From: Calonectria ilicicola
Taxonomy: Eukaryota > Ascomycota > Sordariomycetes > Hypocreales > Nectriaceae
Direction: 5' to 3'
Length of the DNA: 64,000 nucleotides
NCBI GenBank assembly: GCA_020809705.1
Contig: CP085828.1
Span: 2,418,001 to 2,482,000 of the forward strand
Shown here piece by piece: positions 34,052-47,641 of this stretch. The notes under the pieces are model-generated. The model did no database searches, was not told the DNA's origin, and was given only the letters and a program-made list of their open reading frames with translations. The first letter of the stretch is position 1, and each line of letters opens with the position of its first letter. Made by a program: the position numbers and the translations under genes.

Positions 34052-35644
34052 GTTAGTGGTGCGGTTTCCTGATCGGGGTCGGCCACTGGGAGCTCCGGAA
34101 GTCAATGATGTCGACATAGTTGAATGTTTTGCGGGCGAGTGCAGAACACAACGTTGGTGGTCTTCACTGGCAAACTCTCGCGAGCATTGTTGTCGGTGCG
34201 AGTTCTCGGATTGTGGACCCAACTTTACGGGGAGTCGTCGCACGAGGGTTAATCGAAGTCGTCAAAGGTGGAAAAAACGGTCGAACAATAATCGCAAAGA
34301 GAAATCGGTTCTCTCTGACGAAGAATCGGACGGCTAGACTCTGAAGTGGTGGCGAAATTGTCGACGTGAATGACTCGAGTCGGGAAGCTGGATAGCGAGT
34401 GGTTGCAGTTGGCGTTAATTAGATTTTAGGATTATATGAAACAAGAGTCGAAGAAGAAGATTTGAACGAAGGTGAGGTTGGTGGCCGGCCCTTCAGGATG
34501 AGCTTGAGGCTCGTTCCTGTCAATTGTCGTCGAGCTGGTGAGGCAGTTGAAGAGCCAGCGAGGAGACAGAGACACAAGACAACTATGGCCAGGCACGGAT
34601 GGGGGAGGGAAAAGAAAGAAACGAGACTCAGCCCCAGAGCAGGGTGAAGAGAAGTGAGAGGGGGCACCGAGCCAAAGGTTCGGGCCAGAGCTTCAGACGT
34701 GACCAGGATATTAGGGGGTGGGTGCGTCGAGGAGGGTCTAGGACTGGGGCATACGACAAGCGAGTCGTGTCTGTGAGAGGCCGGCGATGATTTACTAGGT
34801 GAATCGGATGCGAGGCTAGGAACAGAGCCACGAGAGACAACGGGTGGAGCAGAGCAGGCTCCGGCGGGTAACCCTTACTTGCGGTCTGGAAAAGTTTGAC
34901 AGATGGAGGATTGAGGGTTGAGGGACAGGATTGTGAGAGGAAGCGAAGTGCAGAGAGTGGGTGATGGTGGTGCTGTTGACTGGTGTTTGGGTCGGGAGGT
35001 TGTCCTGGGCCACGACCGCGCCGAGAAGGAAATGGTGATTACTGGGGGTGCCTGCCCACCGTAGACCAAGTTGGGTCAGGGCCAGGTCCGCTGGCAAGGA
35101 TGAGACAACGGCAGCCAAGCTACCCGAGGTATCCCAGCCACCAATTTTGCTTCCAGAGATACTTTGCACTTGTGGATACGCCTTCTGGTGTTTTAATTTT
35201 GGGGAACAGGGGTCTCGCGGGTGCGGGCTGGGGGCCCATGACAACCCAACGCCTCGACACTAGAGCGAGCTGTGCGAAAGGCGCCTCTAGCGCCAAGATC
35301 GGTGCCGTCACCACCAGAGGAACATCCATCTTCGCTTCACCACCAGCCTACCAATGGCCGTTGGGCGGTTAATCCAGCCTTTCTAGTTGCCATTGCATCG
35401 CTGCACACCATCGCAGAGGGAAGAAGAAAAGAAAAAAATGTCCGACTCAGGCGAGTGAAAACCTGCAGGCATGACGCCGTCCTGCCCTCCACCTTCCCAT
35501 CGCATCCATCGGCCCAGTAGCAGGGTACCATTTATCCCGGTTACCACCACAACTCTCTCCCTCGCATACAGCGGTGACTGCTGTGCAGACGCAGTTGACC
35601 TATCAGAGCAGAATGCTGCAGCTAGAAAACCTCGCCATCTCATC

Positions 35645-35693
35645 CAGTCATGGCTCAGTCATGGTCCAGTCACGGTCCAGTCATGATCCAGTC
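35645..35693. repeat. 11-bp tandem repeat (CAGTCATGGTC type)
   Basis: CAGTC starts exactly every 11 bp at 35645, 35656, 35667, 35678 and 35689. The full unit is CAGTCATGGTC with single-base variants. Spacing equals about one helical turn. Confidence 0.85.
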
Positions 35694-35736
35694 GCAAGTA
35701 CAGTAACCTATGTTCCTGCAGGTCATCCCACGTCGT

Positions 35737-35765
35737 CTCCCTCCCTCCCTACCTACCTACCTACC
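35737..35765. repeat. CTCC/CCTA microsatellite
   Basis: CTCC units run into four-fold CCTA units (35748-35765). Simple-sequence repeat; no gene involved. Confidence 0.8.
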
Positions 35766-35802
35766 GCCAGAAGGAAGCCTCCTCCCCTGCGCCAGCGGTC
35801 AG

Positions 35803-35862
35803 CACTCCCTCACACTCCCTCACATCGCGTGTCCCGACAAACGTCCCGACAGAGTCCCGACA
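35803..35862. repeat. Two adjacent short direct repeats (CACTCCCTCA x2; GTCCCGACA x3)
   Basis: CACTCCCTCA occurs at 35803 and 35813 (10-bp period). GTCCCGACA occurs at 35831, 35843 and 35854 (12- and 11-bp spacing). Together with the 11-bp array upstream this makes about 220 bp of phased motifs. Confidence 0.75.
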
Positions 35863-38800
35863 GTGTCCAGTGTCTTGATCCACGTCTCGCTCAGGTCTCT
35901 CCCGCCCGCCCACAATGTGTCCCATTTCCACAACACCATCTCATTTTCCACGTGGACTAGAATCAGTCTTGCTGAGCCACAGACCCAGTCATATCGCTCC
36001 ATTCAAGAAATAGCTTGCCACTGGGCCCGAGGCCATCGTCCCTATCCACATGTCCCGCACGAGTCAATGCCTAAAATGGTGCATCTTGTTTCTGACCATC
36101 CAACCAGACGCGAAAAAGCAAAACCGCCCAATTTATGTTTGCTTCTGACCGTTTAGCGGCTGCGCCCCGTCATCTCGGCTGTTCGTGATCTTGGTGCCGT
36201 CCTCCAGGACCGGGAAACTCTGCCTTGTCGGCAAGCTATTTTTCTTTTCTCTTTTTCCGAACGGCGATAAGACCCATAGTTTACCGATCCGATTCAATGC
36301 AATCAACCCATTTCCAAAAACCAATTTGTGCTGTACAAACAAGCATCCAGGCACATACATGCAAACACCCGTGCACTACGATCAATCAATCAATCGCATG
36401 CAGCCCACCTGCAGCAGCCAGCCGGTGTGCCGGCACAATGGATGTGCCGTGTTAGCGGTATGCAAAATTGCTGCAATAGTCCCGTGTGCTCTCCACCACT
36501 CTTAGCTTAGCTCAATGGCTTCGTTGTCCAGCAAGCAGTCCCTCTGAGACAACGTCCGAGCTACAGTTGAGCCTAATAGCTCAGCTGGGCGCATCATTGA
36601 GCGCCTCACGGCAATCGTGGCTACTAACATTGCAGCCTCTTGTCTGCCTCTGCCCACACCCTCACCTTACTTGCCGATGTATACAAACAATGAGTCCTCC
36701 ATCGTTCGTTCAGTATGCGGGGACACTGAACTGAAACTGAACATGGATGCCACCACTTCAAGGTGTCGTCGCGTCACTGCCCCAACTAATCCACGAACTC
36801 TCATGCTTCTTCAAGAACCCACGTTCAACAGGGATAGATGGAAGAAACATAACCTGGGGTCCCCATTGGTCCACCTCCGCTCTTCGTCAGCATGGACAAG
36901 GGAGATAGCGATGCACCCGTCTAGCCACGACAGGGCCGACGGTAGATACCACGACAGCATGTGTGGTCGTCACCACTGCCTCACCGTCCCGCAAACAAAA
37001 AGAAGCATGGGTGTTAGGCCGCATGCATATGATATGCGAAGGGTGGCGAGAACTGATTGGAGTGTCCCGTGGCCACAAAAAGAAGAAAAAAAAACAGAAG
37101 ACCTGGACACGGGTCGACGCCTCGGCTGGTCGACGCGGAGCCAAAAAAAAAAAAAGAAACGTCACCGATGGCCACGTCGCGCTCCGGGTAAGCCCTAGCC
37201 GCGGGCTGCTGATCATAATTGTCAACAGAGAATATTATCTCACCAGCAGTAGAATTATTCACAAGAGCCGTCGCAGGTCCGTGGTGATGTGCAGTTTCAC
37301 AACAACTCTATTCAAGTTTCCACAAGTGTAATTTCCCAATAGTCATGGGTCCCCTGGGCAGCCAGGTACCTGTTTCATGTTCGGCCGGGGCTACGGCTAG
37401 ACCAGGCTTGGTCCGGCCCTATGAAGAATATGTATCTCCAGCAAACTAATTCTCTCTCATGGAAGGTGAGTTCGTATCAGTCGAGAGGCTCGGTCGGGAC
37501 GCGAGGCAAGGTCAAAAGTCCGCCATGGCATTGTGCAGAACCAGGTCTAACCACGGTGGGGCCGTCAATCATCAAGACTTTCGCATTTTATATCGCGCAT
37601 CTCTCTCTACATAGGATGCGGACGGCACACCGCCGTATCAAATATAAATCATCCGTCATCGTAGAAAAGATATCCCGTCTACGCGGCGCGCTGCCATTGC
37701 GTGGATATCCTTGCGGTAAAAGCTTAGGCCGGAGCCTTTAGCAGCCGGAGCATTTGTCGGGGGTGGGGCCGTGTCCGGGCTTGACCACCATGAGGCATGG
37801 CTAAAGGGAAACCAAGACATACCATCATGCAATCAGACATAGCCATACAAGGCTCTAGCGCACATGTACATGACAATTGGATCGACAGCTGAATTAGACA
37901 TTATGCGGGAATATTAGACCATGTCTTTGCGATGACTTGAAATGCAGTTCATCCCCAACAAGCTCATGGGGGTGCATCAGATAATTTAGATTCTTTCCCC
38001 AGCCCTTTTCTTTTCGTCATCCAGACACGTATTTGCATAAACTTCATTTCCAATGGACCTAAAGCAATGCCCTGTTTTTCCCTCCCTCAGCAACGAGTCT
38101 GTCTCGGACCATTCGGTGAGGCGATAGTGATACACGTCAATGCTAAGCCTTGCTTAACGCGGCGTGTTATTGTCCACTAAAATATACGAAAGCAAGGGAA
38201 TCAATACCATTATGCTTCAGAAATAACCCTCGCTGATGAGATGGATGAATATCCTCCAGTTTCAACATGCAATTTGAAAGCCAACCTTCTTCATTAATGC
38301 TATACTTGCAGATGAAATAAAACAAGACACGGCAGCAGGATAGATTCAACAGAAAATTAATCCAGTGGTCTTCCAATGCTATATGTCAACGGTTATATTA
38401 TTAGGTTGTGGGGGTCAATATCTACGATCGCCGATCCAGGGGCATCACCAACCTTCAAAGAGTCTAACACGAGGTCACGCTGAACAGGCCTAACCCAGCA
38501 AGCCTCCGAAATCGACCGTTCGTCATTGTAATAATGCGTTCTGTCAAATTACGACCACTTGAGACTACTTTTTTTTTTTTCAGTACTGAGAACCATGTAA
38601 AGCTCCGGTACAGCGGTTAACTGAAGGCAAGCTGAGATGAATTAAGAATTGATGATGTATTGGCGTTAAACAGATTCTTGCCATTTGCTAAATGGTAGTT
38701 CAGACTACCGGATGAATTTATTACGCTAACCAATCCAGTATTTCTAAGAATTTGTGCTATGTCCAGCTGGTGGGATTGCCTTGCTAGCGCTACATGTAGG

Positions 38801-39854
38801 TGGTGTCGTGTGCTCTAGAAAGTCCATCTTCTACCGTATCACAACTTATCCCGAGGCTGACGTCAGAATGTTTTCTATTTCTTCCATTCATCAAATTATG
38901 GAATCCACCCATGTTTAGTTCCAGCTATAGCACCCTTTGCCGGGTTTGCCAGTCCTCTTCAGTGTGAGGAGGAATCAGATCAAGATCCTGGCAAGTTACA
39001 CCAACGAGGAAGCACTTTCAAATGACAGGAAGGAGAAATTTGCCTGCCAGACGTCATCTCAAACACTAATATATATTATGGTTAGTAAATTTACAAAGCT
39101 TCCGGGTGCACGGTGAGGGTTTCGGTATTGTTGGACGCAAATTAATTCGCCAATCTAATGAATGGTTACCAACCACCTGTGTGAGAAATCGACTATAGTA
39201 TTTTGATATCCTAGTCTTGGGCTAAAGAACCCCGTGAGGATTCATATATTGTAGAATCCCTGGTTATTCTCCACTCAAAGACAATACCCGTAATTGACGA
39301 GATCGCTTATCGTCACAAAGTGGGCGTAGGAGTAGAAGCTAATCAGTGTGCCGTTGCTATTTATCAACCATTTAAACATATCTCGTAGTCAAATCCATCA
39401 TATCTCTTTCTTATCTATCCCTCTAGTCGCATATTTGCAGTTGTATGAATTGATCATTATTTTCGGACCTAAATGGATTCAATGGGAGAATACGGTGCAA
39501 TATATCGACACCCGTGCATGGCCTATTAATTACGCCTGGGCAATTGTTCCGATATCAATCATGTGCACTAGGACTACCACCTCCTAGAGGCTGGGAACAA
39601 ATGCCTCAGGTCGTGCTTTCGCTTTAGAGTACTCTGGTTTGAGTTCCAGGACAGAAAACGTATAGGTATCCGTGTTGCGTTTATCTGGGGTGGTTCAATG
39701 GGTCCCGCCAGTTCCCTCGGCATCCCCCACCCTCCGAAACGACTTAACCCAAAGACCGGACGCAATTTAGCATGGGATTCCCTCAACACCGTCCCACCGC
39801 CTCATTTTTGTTGTTCAACTGACGCCTTTCTCACATAAACTACGACGCGCAATT

Positions 39855-41444
<1,590 letters not shown>

Positions 41445-42615
41445 TCGACATGTCAAAGGTATCTAGATACGGGGGGGACGCAAGAAGTGGTAGGGTATAA
41501 GATGGAATGCTGTAGTATTTCTATTCTCTGTGCTTGGGAACTTTGGCGTGAAGGCTTGTTAAAGCTCTGGTTTGTGCAGACGTAACATTATAGTTTCATC
41601 ACGTAGGTGGCTGTGAGCTTAGACGAATATAGATGTGAAAGACGGCCAAAATGCTTGTCCGAACCTACTTGCAAGGTGGGTGCTCTATTAGTCACATGTA
41701 AGCGCGTATTGAGAAGAGGGTGTGTCGCTTTTGGCTCGCTTTTTGGCTTCGAATCCTGCAGCCCTATATGGAAAGACTGCTAGCACGGCGACAAGACGGA
41801 TTTAATGCTGGCTGCACATCCCCCTCAGTGCTGCTGCGTCGCGTCGGTCCCGAGTGCATGCAAAAGGCCGAGGCGGGCTATCTCTCTGACATGACAAAGG
41901 CCGGGTGGGGTTTTGTTGGGCCTCGCAGGGCCCTGGACGCGAAAACTCGTCGGATCACGAAGCAGTTGTGTGGGTGATTGATTATCAGATTGGCGGACAT
42001 CGGCATTTCTAGGTGTGCGCGCTCCAATGAGGGCAATGGCCGAGCGGTGGTGGAGGGGAGCGCTGCTTAAATCCGCACGTGGCAGTGGTGCTTGTTCGTC
42101 GCTCGCGCTGATGCTAAGCTCCGATGCGCCGACATTGGCACCCAAAGCGACGCCCCAAAGCGGCATGGTGCTAGCAGCGAGCACCCAGGTCGCTACAAGT
42201 CGGTCCAAATCGCACCCAGTCGGGGACCCCAGCGCAGATCTACCGCTGGCTGGCCCGCTTGGCGCGAGCGCCGACCACCGATGGCCCTGGGGCTACGGGG
42301 GAGCTCATTGAGCTTGATCTGAGGCCGAGAACGCGTATGTCGTTGGCACGGCGTTTTGTGTTGGAAATGCAGCTTGATATATTATGTGGCATGTCCGCTC
42401 CATTCTTTTTACTTGCTGCTACCCAGACAAGCTCAGCCCTACGAGATCAACAAGTACTTTGCAATAGCATCGTCAACAATAACACAGCTTGACTAACACC
42501 CGCCCTCACGCAAAAAAAAAAAAAAAACAATCACGAGATTTTTTTTTTTACTTTGATCAACCCACATTGGCATTGTCACCAAATCAATCTTGGCTACGGC
42601 CCACGTCTTCACACG
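41445..42615. other. Intergenic region, OYE 3' flank and DUF3112 promoter
   Basis: 1.17 kb. Contains a 16-A run (42512-42527) and an 11-T run (42539-42549) separated by 11 bases just upstream of the next gene. No coding sequence seen. Confidence 0.5.
42512..42549. promoter_or_regulatory. Opposed poly(A)/poly(T) tracts upstream of the DUF3112 gene
   Basis: A16, an 11-base spacer and T11, ending 66 bp before the ATG at 42616. Rigid dA:dT tracts usually mark nucleosome-depleted fungal promoters; if transcribed, the two arms could pair as a leader hairpin. Confidence 0.5.
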
Positions 42616-43715
42616 ATGTCGTCGCAAAGTGGCAGTCAAGCCCAATCAGTAAGCTCTCCTTTCATCCCTTCCTTCACTCTTCATAAACTTCAACTCGATA
42701 CTAATACAAAACTCTTCTCCAGGGGCCCCCTTACATGCCTACAACAGCTGGCCTCGGTGGCCGTCCGACCCCATCAGTCGATGATCCCATCAGCGCCGTT
42801 ATCCTGGCCTTCTTCATCGCCGGAGCCGTTCTCAACATGACCATCTTCCAACTCAACAAGCGCCGCTCTCACAAGTTCATCCTCTCTGGTCTCCTCTTTG
42901 GTTTCTGTATGGCCCGAATCATGGCAAACATTCTGCGTATTGCCTGGGCCTCGAACCTCACCAACCTCCGTCTCGCCATCGCCGCTCAGGTCTTTGTCAA
43001 CGCTGGAGTTATCCTCCTCTTTATTGTCAACATCATCTTTGCCCAGCGCATTGTCCGCGCCTACCACCCAAATATCGGCTGGGGCAAGCCCGCTACATTC
43101 TTCTTCCGATTTCTCTTCTTCAGCTTCGGCGCCAACCTCGTCATGGTTATCGTTGCTGTGGTCTACTCTTTCTACACTCTCGACACTCATCTCCGTCTTC
43201 AGCTCCGCAAGATCCAGCTCACTGCCAGCACCTATCTTGCCCTTCTGGCATTCCTGCCTATTCCCATCGTCGCTCTCTGCCTTATCCTCCCACGAAAGGC
43301 TCCAATGGATAAGTTTGGCCAGGGCCGCATGCGAACCAAGGTTCGACTGCTCCTCTTTACCGCAACCCTCTTGACTCTGGGCGCTGGCTTCCGCGCTGGC
43401 GTCGCCTATGAAGTCCGTCCTGCTTCGAACCCCGCCTGGTTCCACCACAAGGCTTGCTTTTATGTCTTCAACTATGTCATTGAGCTCATTGTTGTCTACT
43501 CTTATGCTCTATCTCGCTTCGATAAGCGATTCCACATTCCCGATGGCAGCAGCCGTCCCGGTGACTACTCTGGCGCCAGCACCAAGTCCACTTCTTCCTC
43601 CGACGACCACGTCTTTAGGGTCAACACTGAGTCTGAAGTCTTCGGAGATGACCAGCGCCCTCAGCCTGAGGACCAGAGCAGCAACTCGGAGAAGCTTCGT
43701 CAGGAGAGTGTATAA
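42616..43715 (+). CDS. Seven-transmembrane DUF3112 family protein (annotated 'family C-like GPCR' in fungi)
   Basis: A 341-aa integral membrane protein. Exon 1 is 42616-42648 (11 codons), exon 2 is 42723-43715. Seven hydrophobic segments can be counted: DPISAVILAFFIAGAVLNM, HKFILSGLLFGFCMARIMA, LAIAAQVFVNAGVILLFIV, FRFLFFSFGANLVMVIVAVV, YLALLAFLPIPIVALCLIL, RLLLFTATLLTLGAGF and CFYVFNYVIELIVVYSYAL. The FNKRRSHKF-like loop after helix 1 (here QLNKRRSHKF) and the Arg in helix 2 (CMARIMANILRIAW) are family hallmarks. The C-terminal tail is Ser/Asp-rich and cytosolic. It is loosely related to RTA1/PTH11-type receptors; true G-protein coupling has not been shown for the family as far as I know. 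The short first exon is supported by clean GTAAGC and CCAG sites. Confidence 0.85.
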
Positions 43716-45231
43716 TGGGACAACCCAACATGCCTACATAACTACCTTTCTTCTTTTTCCCTATTAATCATATGTATACTTAATGTGGATGGATATATAA
43801 AGGATCAAATTGCAACAGAATGCAGTTTAGGGAGATTAAATTCTCAACTCAAAAATCTTGCTCTTGGATATCGCTTATGAAGCTGGCTTTGGGACATAAA
43901 ACCAGGGATAGAACTTAGACGACTTATGACCTGATTGCATCAAGACAGCCACATGGCAGTCGTAATCATATAGAATGTACAAATAAATATTAAAATTTAA
44001 AATTCCCTGGCCCTTTTATCCAAATGATACAGTATTATATTACAATTGGAGTGCCTTCCTTATCCTTGTGTAGTTGGTAGTTAGTATGTTTTGTACCCAA
44101 GAGTGAGTTTTGGGCGCACCTAGTTCCTGTTTAACGCCGTGTTTGATAGGTGAATTCGTGTTGAATGGTGATCGGTATTCTGGTTGGACAATAAGTTAAT
44201 TTTCATGGTATTTTTTGTAAATGGCTTCACGAGCTGGAATTACATTAAAAAAAACAAGCCTTTTATTTTACTAGCTCGAACTCGTTCTCCTGATTTAAAA
44301 TTATGTTTAGAAAAAAAAAGCAGTGGACTGTACTGGGATTTCTCCTTGGAGCTCCGGGGCCACCTTGGTGACATGTACAACTGCATTCAACAGTTCTATT
44401 CAGTCTTCATGATCTGGTAATTTAACTAATACCAATATTTTCAAGAGCACACCTCGGGGCTGTATCCTGTCTTACAAGAAAGAGCAAATTTAATTGCACG
44501 GTACCGGGTATCGATGTAATTACGCTCAAAGGTTGCACCGATGGAATCTGATTCGCTTTCGGCCATGGTGACAGCATGGGAACCACTTTGACCTCGTAAC
44601 CTATTGGTGTTTTAGTTCGACAAGGGAAAGGAACAAAAATGTTAACCCAATAATATCATGATGATTTAGACCAGACTAAATGCATTTCACTACACGTCTC
44701 GACAGGGATTTTGGCACAATACGTTCAAAAAGAATGTAGCCAAGTCTTACCCAGCGTACACCTTGTAATCTGAGAGCAATTGGGTCTGGCGCTTGTTTCA
44801 CAAAACAACGATCAGTACATCACATGCAGCTGTGGCAAAACATGGTTTCGTTCATGCGACATTCCTCTTCTTTTTCTTCTTCTTGCAGCGCGGACTCGAC
44901 AAGGCGGATCTAAGTATTCGTAGGAAGATAGGGCCATGCATGCATTGAGAGAAAGAAACAAAAAACCCTCTCCTCCACCAGGGATGGTGATATGCATCAT
45001 GTGCGTAAATGATATCCGCCCCCAATTCTTCACTAGTATTCCCACATGATTTTTTGGGGGCTTGCCAAGCAATAGTGTAGGCCCGTACATCCTGCACCGG
45101 AATCTGTATTGCTTGGGGGGCTTTTGTAAAATCGTACAAGGGCAAGCGTAGTTCTCGGCACCGATGCGTCGTTGGTTGCGAACAGGGTCGAGAGTTTGGG
45201 CTTGGTTGGACATTGGGTATACGGAGCAAGA
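43716..45231. other. Convergent intergenic region (DUF3112 / PP2A)
   Basis: 1.5 kb, AT-rich around 43960-44340, with only short open frames. Probably two 3' UTRs plus spacer. Confidence 0.5.
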
Positions 45232-46664
45232 TTAGAGGAAGTAGTCGGGAGTTCCTGCGCAGGGTTAGAAACCTGTACTGATAAAATGTGACGCAATATG
45301 TGAAACTTACGCCTTGAGACCATTGGCTCGCCCGCTCTGGGGCAAGGATCGAATTGCAAGCTATGCTATGGTCAGTATTGGCTCAGTTCATATTTGGCAA
45401 ATCTTAATACGTACAAAGTGTACTTTAGATGCTCATCAATCTCCATAATGGCAGCTTGGTTACCGCATCGGTAGCAGTAGTTGGGTGCTATTAAGTTCGT
45501 TAATCAAAGCCATCGCATTGGCGGGGTGAGTTGCACAAGGCAGCGCGTCGTACCTGAGAAAATGGTCACCACGTTTCGGTCCTGGGACCAATTGTAACCC
45601 TCCATGACAAGCTGATGAGCGCGTGCAATCAACGTCAAACCGTTGTTGTGGTTGAAAGCCTCTGAAATGTCCTGGCCAAAAGTGTACCCCGCACCGCGGG
45701 GAGAGATTCCCCAACCGCAACGGTCATCGGGATCTGACCACAGGAGGTCACACATGGGACCCTCGTGGGGAACTTCTTGAATTCGGTCCAGAGCACGGAT
45801 GTTGTCGAGTGTATCGATGCTGGGGGACAAGCCACCGTGGAGACAGAAGATCTGGTTGTCGATGAGGGCGGTGAGGGGGAGGTAATCGAAAAGATCAGTG
45901 AAGTACTTCCAGACGTTGGCATTGCCGTACTTCCGGAGACACTCGTCGTAGAAGCCGTAGACCTGGGTGATCTGACGGGACTCGTGGTTTCCACGGAGAA
46001 TGGTAATGCGTTGGGGGTATCGGATCTTGAGGGCGACGAGGAGGGTGACAGTCTCGACGGAGTAGTAACCTCGATCGACGTAATCGCCTAGAATTTGGAT
46101 TAGCCACTGGCGTTGCTATGTCAAAATCGATGGCGCGTACCCATGAAGAGGTAGTTGGTATCGGGGTTGGGGCCACCAATCTTGAACAGCTCCATGAGAT
46201 CGTGGAACTGGCCGTGGATATCACCGCACACGGTGACGGGGCATTTCTGGAAGCATGTCAGCTCTGGTATCCATGGGATGATAGCGCGCTCTCAACATAC
46301 CACTGGTTGCACGTTTGACTCTTCCTGCAAGACTTCCCGCGCCTATATGCAGATATTAGCATCCCGCCCCAATGCATCACGCGAGGGCGTCATCACTCCT
46401 GGCCATCTGGGACAGCGACGGTGGCATCGTCAGCCGTGGCGTGCAAACACCGACGAGGTCCCAGGACAACCGCAGTATGATGTTCCCAAAGAATTCCCTC
46501 CTCACCTTCTCACAGAGTCTCTGAACATCGCTCTCGGCGAGCTGCTTGCAAGACATCAAGCTCTCAATCCAGCCATCGAGGGTGGGGATGGTGGTGGGTT
46601 CGAGGTTGAGGACAGGCGAAGCATCTGTGGGCGCTCGCCCAACGTCCTCCATATTAGTGTCCAT
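45232..46664 (-). CDS. pph-1: Serine/threonine protein phosphatase PP2A catalytic subunit
   Basis: Metallophosphatase of 328 aa; the catalytic subunit of PP2A. Seven exons: 46664-46506, 46342-46301 (42 nt), 46246-46141, 46087-45554, 45487-45415, 45360-45311 and 45254-45232 (23 nt). The signature motifs are [19 protein letters not shown] (split by an intron inside GD), [48 protein letters not shown] and [15 protein letters not shown]. The last two small exons supply [12 protein letters not shown] and the invariant tail TPDYFL, which in homologues is carboxyl-methylated at the final Leu and governs regulatory-subunit binding. All metal and catalytic residues I know of are present. The ~20-residue acidic N-terminal extension before [10 protein letters not shown] is usual in filamentous fungi. 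Confidence 0.96.
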
Positions 46665-47641
46665 GTTTCGGGGGATCAGGTTCGAGGCGGATGGCGGATA
46701 GGGAGTTGGGTGAAGATGACGTTGACGTAGTTGTTGACGTTGACGTTGCGGTCACGCCTGAATCGCGAGCGGTGGGGTACGAGGCACAAATGCGGCGTCA
46801 GGGGGGCCAGAGAGGAAGCAAATGCAGATGATGGAGAGGACAGGCGGAGAAAATGACAGCGCAGCTTGACGTGCGGCCGTTGGGGTGGGATTTGCTTTTG
46901 GATCGCGAGACGCACGCAGCCGATATGTGGGCGGACGTTTTGGTGGTGGACAGAGATGAGGGAGGGAGAAGGGATGGCGATATGGGGGGGCTCCAAGTTC
47001 AGCCTTGGGCTGGAGATTGCTCCAGGGCCTTCGCTTAGTCCCACTGTGTGTACTATGCAGATGTGTGGCGGGAGCACGCACAGTGGCGACAGCCAGTATT
47101 TGCTGTGGCGGGACCTTATTAGCTGGTTGCCCGATTACAGCTGCTCACCCTAGGCGCTGGCCCTTAGGCTGGAGCTTAAGCGCCCAGTGTGGCGCTTCTA
47201 CCACTAGAACAGCCTGTCGGGATCTGACACAGTGTGAACCTAGGGGACAAACCGTCACAGTTTCAAGGAGAGGGTGCCAACTGTATGCACAAAATTTGCA
47301 AGTAGATGCTAGTGTTGAAATGATAGGTCAATTGGAATAGCTGTATTGATGTTCCAGTCAGAGCTTTTATCCTGAATGCTTTGTGGGTATGTGTTTGTAT
47401 ACACCCAATGTGTAATTTTCATCTCGAGATACCTCGCATTCCTGGTACTCTAGCTACATCTCATATGAACTCCACATCAACTCTAAGGACATTGCTCGAG
47501 TCGCGTGCAACCACAAAATCGATCGTTTAGAACCAATGCCATAAATAAAAGAACTTGATATAATTCGCCCTCATAACCGCTAGCTCAACTGGAATAGGAT
47601 CTAAATTCTACACATATACAGCATCATTCGGTAGCTTCGTC
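46665..47641. other. PP2A promoter / EXO84 3' flank
   Basis: About 1 kb between two minus-strand genes; the part next to 47641 is AT-rich, the part next to 46665 is GC-rich. No gene seen. Confidence 0.5.

Larger units (their letters stand above)
34052..39854. other. 5.8 kb gene-free region
   Basis: The largest gap of the window, between the outward-facing SH3 and Old Yellow Enzyme genes. I checked both strands for spliced conserved proteins and found none. It has short tandem repeats at 35645-35862, poly-A tracts (about 37077-37156), and an AT-richer half from about 37800 on. A 5'-leader intron of the SH3 gene near 34875 (GTAAGG on the minus strand) is possible. No transposase or repeat ends recognised. 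Confidence 0.5.

Noticed and set aside
42774..43448. 224-codon frame antisense to the DUF3112 gene
   Set aside because: Shadow of a codon-biased gene; the Glu/Asp-rich product mirrors hydrophobic codons on the real strand.
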